Shown here piece after piece: positions 35,215 to 36,866 of a stretch of 36,866 nucleotides of DNA (its first letter is position 1; the number at the start of each line of letters is the position of its first letter). Both the position numbers and the translations under genes were made by a program. Source of the DNA: Gammaproteobacteria bacterium (GTDB lineage Bacteria; Pseudomonadota; Gammaproteobacteria; SG8-11); the NCBI GenBank assembly GCA_030610155.1, contig JAUWSG010000008.1, positions 1-36,866 on the forward strand. Reading direction: 5' to 3'. Below the pieces are notes generated by a model. The model was given only the letters and a program-made list of their open reading frames with translations. It had not been told where the DNA came from and did not search any database.

Positions 35215-35931
35215 TTATTTTGCTGTCCATCCAGCAACATGCCTGACATCACGCGCATCATCTACCTGGTTGCGCGTTGGACTGAAAAATAATCCGGGTG
35301 CATGTATGAGTTTACTGATTGGAAAAATAATCATTAAAGTAACGACGAGTGATAAATGAACAATTAAAAACGGGTTAGAGGGCATAGGTTGCAGATCAAA
35401 ATACATTAAACCCAGCATGAAGGTTTTCATAGAAACGATATCAGTATGATCTATATATGTCATGCCTAGCCCGCTGAGACCAATACCGATTAGCAACATC
35501 AGCATTAGATGGTCAGAAGGGCTGGTAATATAACGAATTCGGTCAACAAGAAAACGGCGTGCCCACAGGCCAAATAGGCCAAACAGCATCGCAAAGGCGG
35601 CATATTTGCCAAAGGGTTGTAGCAGGACGACCCAGGTCCACACCGGCTCTGTGACGTAACGCAAATGCCGTAACAGGACTAATAAAAGCCCGACATGGAA
35701 CAACCAGCCAAAAAGCCAGATCCATTTATTAGCATTAAACAGACTGCGAAAGAAAACAACTTCTTTGGTTAGTCGCCAGGCGACGCCTGATTTAGTAAGC
35801 GGTGCCGGCGTAGTAGGAATTTTTAACGGGGCAGGTGTACGGGCATAAATAATAATTTTACGTGTCACACCCACGATCAATAACAGGGTGGCAGCGTAGA
35901 ATAATATTGCGTATATCACTGATAATGACAT
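35215..35931 (-). CDS. dsrM: DsrM, cytochrome b membrane subunit (NarI-like)
   Basis: The 238-residue product has about five membrane helices, with the first at YAILFYAATLLLIVG. It has histidines in helices (LFHVGLLLVLLRH; LIVHLSLVV) positioned to bind heme b, like NarI and HdrE. With DsrK it forms the module of DsrMKJOP that joins membrane quinone to cytoplasmic DsrC. ATG at 35931 is preferred; a TTG at 35952 lies inside the 35950-35980 palindrome and is less likely. GGGA lies about 8 nt upstream of the ATG. It is separated from dsrC by a strong hairpin. Confidence 0.92.
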   Translation of the reverse strand: MSLSVIYAILFYAATLLLIVGVTRKIIIYARTPAPLKIPTTPAPLTKSGVAWRLTKEVVFFRSLFNANKWIWLFGWLFHVGLLLVLLRHLRYVTEPVWTWVVLLQPFGKYAAFAMLFGLFGLWARRFLVDRIRYITSPSDHLMLMLLIGIGLSGLGMTYIDHTDIVSMKTFMLGLMYFDLQPMPSNPFLIVHLSLVVTLMIIFPISKLIHAPGLFFSPTRNQVDDARDVRHVAGWTAK

Positions 35932-35949
35932 GAACAAATCCCGGGTTGG

Positions 35950-35980
35950 CAAACTGGATCATGGATCATGATCCAGTTTG
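35950..35980 (-). other. 14-bp-stem hairpin between dsrC and dsrM
   Basis: Arms CAAACTGGATCATG (35950-35963) and CATGATCCAGTTTG (35967-35980) are perfect reverse complements, with a 3-nt centre. It lies 26 nt beyond the dsrC stop on the transcript. No U-run follows on the minus strand, so it is not a classical intrinsic terminator. It may protect or partly end the dsrC message, which is expected to be more abundant than downstream mRNA. Confidence 0.85.
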
Positions 35981-36006
35981 TCTTACTTCGGTCTGGATAC
36001 GAATTT

Positions 36007-36339
36007 TTACACACAACCAGTTGGTTTAGGTAAGCCAGCAATTTTACATGCTTGCTTTGCAGGTCCGTAAGGGAATAGTTCATACAGGTATTTGCTGTTT
36101 CCCTTTTCTTTACCCAGTTTTTTGCCGATTGCTTTAGTTAATACACGTACAGCAGGGGCGATTTGATATTCTTCATAATATTCACGCAGGAAATTAACAA
36201 CTTCCCAGTGACTATCGCTCATATCAATGCCTTCGGCTACCGCGATGGCTTTTGCAATATCATTATCCCACTCATCACGATTGGCAAGGTAACCTTCTTC
36301 GTCGGTTTCAACTGATTTTCCAGCGACATCTAAAGCCAT
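36007..36339 (-). CDS. dsrC: DsrC, sulfur-carrier protein
   Basis: The 110-residue product has the DsrC/TusE fold. Its C-terminal arm carries both conserved cysteines, C98 (QACKIAG) and the penultimate C109 (TGCV). The two are 11 residues apart, as in functional DsrC. It receives persulfide sulfur from DsrEFH and presents it to rDsrAB; the resulting trisulfide is handled by DsrMKJOP. ATG at 36339 has AGGAG 8 nt upstream. The 61-nt spacer upstream has short direct repeats, and a strong hairpin follows the gene. Confidence 0.96.
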   Translation of the reverse strand: MALDVAGKSVETDEEGYLANRDEWDNDIAKAIAVAEGIDMSDSHWEVVNFLREYYEEYQIAPAVRVLTKAIGKKLGKEKGNSKYLYELFPYGPAKQACKIAGLPKPTGCV

Positions 36340-36348
36340 AACGCTTTC

Positions 36349-36379
36349 TCCTATCTAAGTTATCTTAAGTTATCTAAGT
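36349..36379. repeat. triplicated 9-10-bp repeat upstream of dsrC
   Basis: TATCTAAGT (36352-36360), TATCTTAAGT (36361-36370) and TATCTAAGT (36371-36379) lie back to back in the dsrH-dsrC spacer. They abut the ribosome site (CTCCT on the plus strand at 36349-36353) and may affect expression of dsrC. Confidence 0.75.
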
Positions 36380-36400
36380 TTTACGTTTAAAAAATATCAA

Positions 36401-36703
36401 TTACAACCAGGATTGCACTGCGTTGTGCTCAACGGTCAAATCAACAAACCCGTTATAATCGATCATCTTGATGCCTTCCATTACTTTATCTTGCATGCCG
36501 CGGGCCTTGACGTCCGGCTCCAGTGCATAAACAGTAAGATTCGACATTGCGTCCTTAACTTTATCAGACACCTTGGAATTTTTGACTGCTGCGTAAATGC
36601 CATCTTCAATTAGCAAAACTGCACTGCCTTTGGCCGCGTTATTCAGACAGCTATCAATTGCGTTTGTATCGAAAGGTGACTTATTAACAATATGTAATAA
36701 CAT
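36401..36703 (-). CDS. dsrH: DsrH, TusB-like subunit of the DsrEFH sulfurtransferase
   Basis: The 100-residue product begins MLLHIVNKSPF and has C19 in DSCLNNAAKGSAVLLIEDG. That Cys matches the conserved cysteine of DsrH/TusB. It is small and soluble and belongs to the DsrE2F2H2 hexamer that transfers sulfur to DsrC in the cytoplasm. ATG at 36703 has AAGGGG at good spacing. It follows dsrF by 10 nt and precedes dsrC by 61 nt. Confidence 0.94.
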   Translation of the reverse strand: MLLHIVNKSPFDTNAIDSCLNNAAKGSAVLLIEDGIYAAVKNSKVSDKVKDAMSNLTVYALEPDVKARGMQDKVMEGIKMIDYNGFVDLTVEHNAVQSWL

Positions 36704-36713
36704 TCAAATCCCC

Positions 36714-36866
36714 TTAAAAGCTAAGAATTACGTCTTGTGATTCCATTAATTTGGCGAGTTCGTCCTTGTCCACGAACTGTATAGAATCTTTTTCCGCCCA
36801 GTCATCATCTTCATCTTCGTATTTGAGATCAAGGATGTCTTCCTTGCTCAGTCCACGATCTGCCAA
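36714..36866 (-). CDS. dsrF: DsrF, TusC-like subunit of DsrEFH, 5' end outside window
   Basis: Only the C-terminal 50 residues are present. They run from the right edge to a TAA at 36714-36716 and read ADRGLSKEDILDLKYED ... LMESQDVILSF, which is the usual DsrF/TusC ending. The start and most of the gene are beyond the window. Position directly before dsrH supports the call. Confidence 0.85.
   Translation of the reverse strand: MADRGLSKEDILDLKYEDEDDDWAEKDSIQFVDKDELAKLMESQDVILSF

Noticed and set aside
35932-35952. TTG start for dsrM at 35952
   Set aside because: It lies inside the arm of a perfect palindrome; the ATG at 35931 gives the usual N-terminus with the first membrane helix.
35950-35980. 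Intrinsic terminator call for the dsrC-dsrM hairpin
   Set aside because: There is no U-run after the stem on the minus strand, so only a hairpin of unknown role is claimed.

Overview
The window reads as chromosome from a sulfur-oxidising gammaproteobacterium of moderate, somewhat AT-leaning composition. The basis is the right third (about 26.3-36.9 kb, minus strand): a reverse (oxidative) dissimilatory sulfite reductase accessory operon in the order dsrF(partial)-H-C-M-K-L-J-O-P-[TrpD-like]-N-R. dsrL and the dsrEFH-type genes mark it as the sulfur-oxidising form. dsrA, dsrB and dsrE would lie beyond the right edge. The AmgK-MurU pair, YajQ and DUF2789 also fit Gammaproteobacteria. The exact genus cannot be read from the sequence.

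Layout. 1-5.6 kb is a cell-surface polysaccharide region: an O-antigen ligase/polymerase cut by the left edge, a GT11 fucosyltransferase-like enzyme, and four different SAM-dependent methyltransferases (one generic, one FkbM, one putative sugar O-methyltransferase, one TylF-like) around a 450-bp divergent promoter region. 5.9-8.2 kb holds an outer-membrane barrel protein, yajQ and the PHP-domain gene rnm. 8.4-12.0 kb is one very large flavoprotein that joins a GltD/NfnB-like half to a PyrK/NfnA-like half. 12.3-13.65 kb holds a DUF2789 gene bracketed by tandem repeats, and a formylglycine-generating-enzyme-like lipoprotein gene broken by a frameshift in a G run. 14-17.2 kb is a five-PAS GGDEF-EAL c-di-GMP protein. 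Repeat-rich spacer DNA follows, then an SDR gene and, divergently, amgK-murU (cell-wall recycling).

20.5-23.9 kb is a tightly packed operon: TlpA-like thioredoxin, a second periplasmic thioredoxin, TolC-type outer-membrane factor, HlyD-type adaptor, acylphosphatase. It has no inner-membrane pump gene. It meets tail-to-tail a NarXL-type two-component pair (response regulator, then GAF histidine kinase), which lies just beyond the 3' end of the dsr operon.

How the genes work together: in oxidative sulfur metabolism DsrEFH passes sulfur to DsrC. The DsrC persulfide is the substrate of rDsrAB. DsrMKJOP links DsrC thiol/trisulfide chemistry to the membrane electron chain, and DsrL links electrons to NAD(P)H. 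DsrN makes the siroheme amide and DsrR is an accessory A-type protein. A degenerate TrpD-like glycosyltransferase-fold gene sits between dsrP and dsrN and is the least explained member.

A recurring feature of this DNA is local short-period duplication: 14-bp and 13-bp arrays around DUF2789, 7-bp repeats at 17.46 kb, 15-bp repeats inside dsrO and upstream of dsrK, and 9-10-bp repeats upstream of dsrC. There are also two kinds of large inverted repeat (at 8.3, 17.3 and 26.2 kb). No rRNA, tRNA, CRISPR array, insertion sequence or transposase was recognised.
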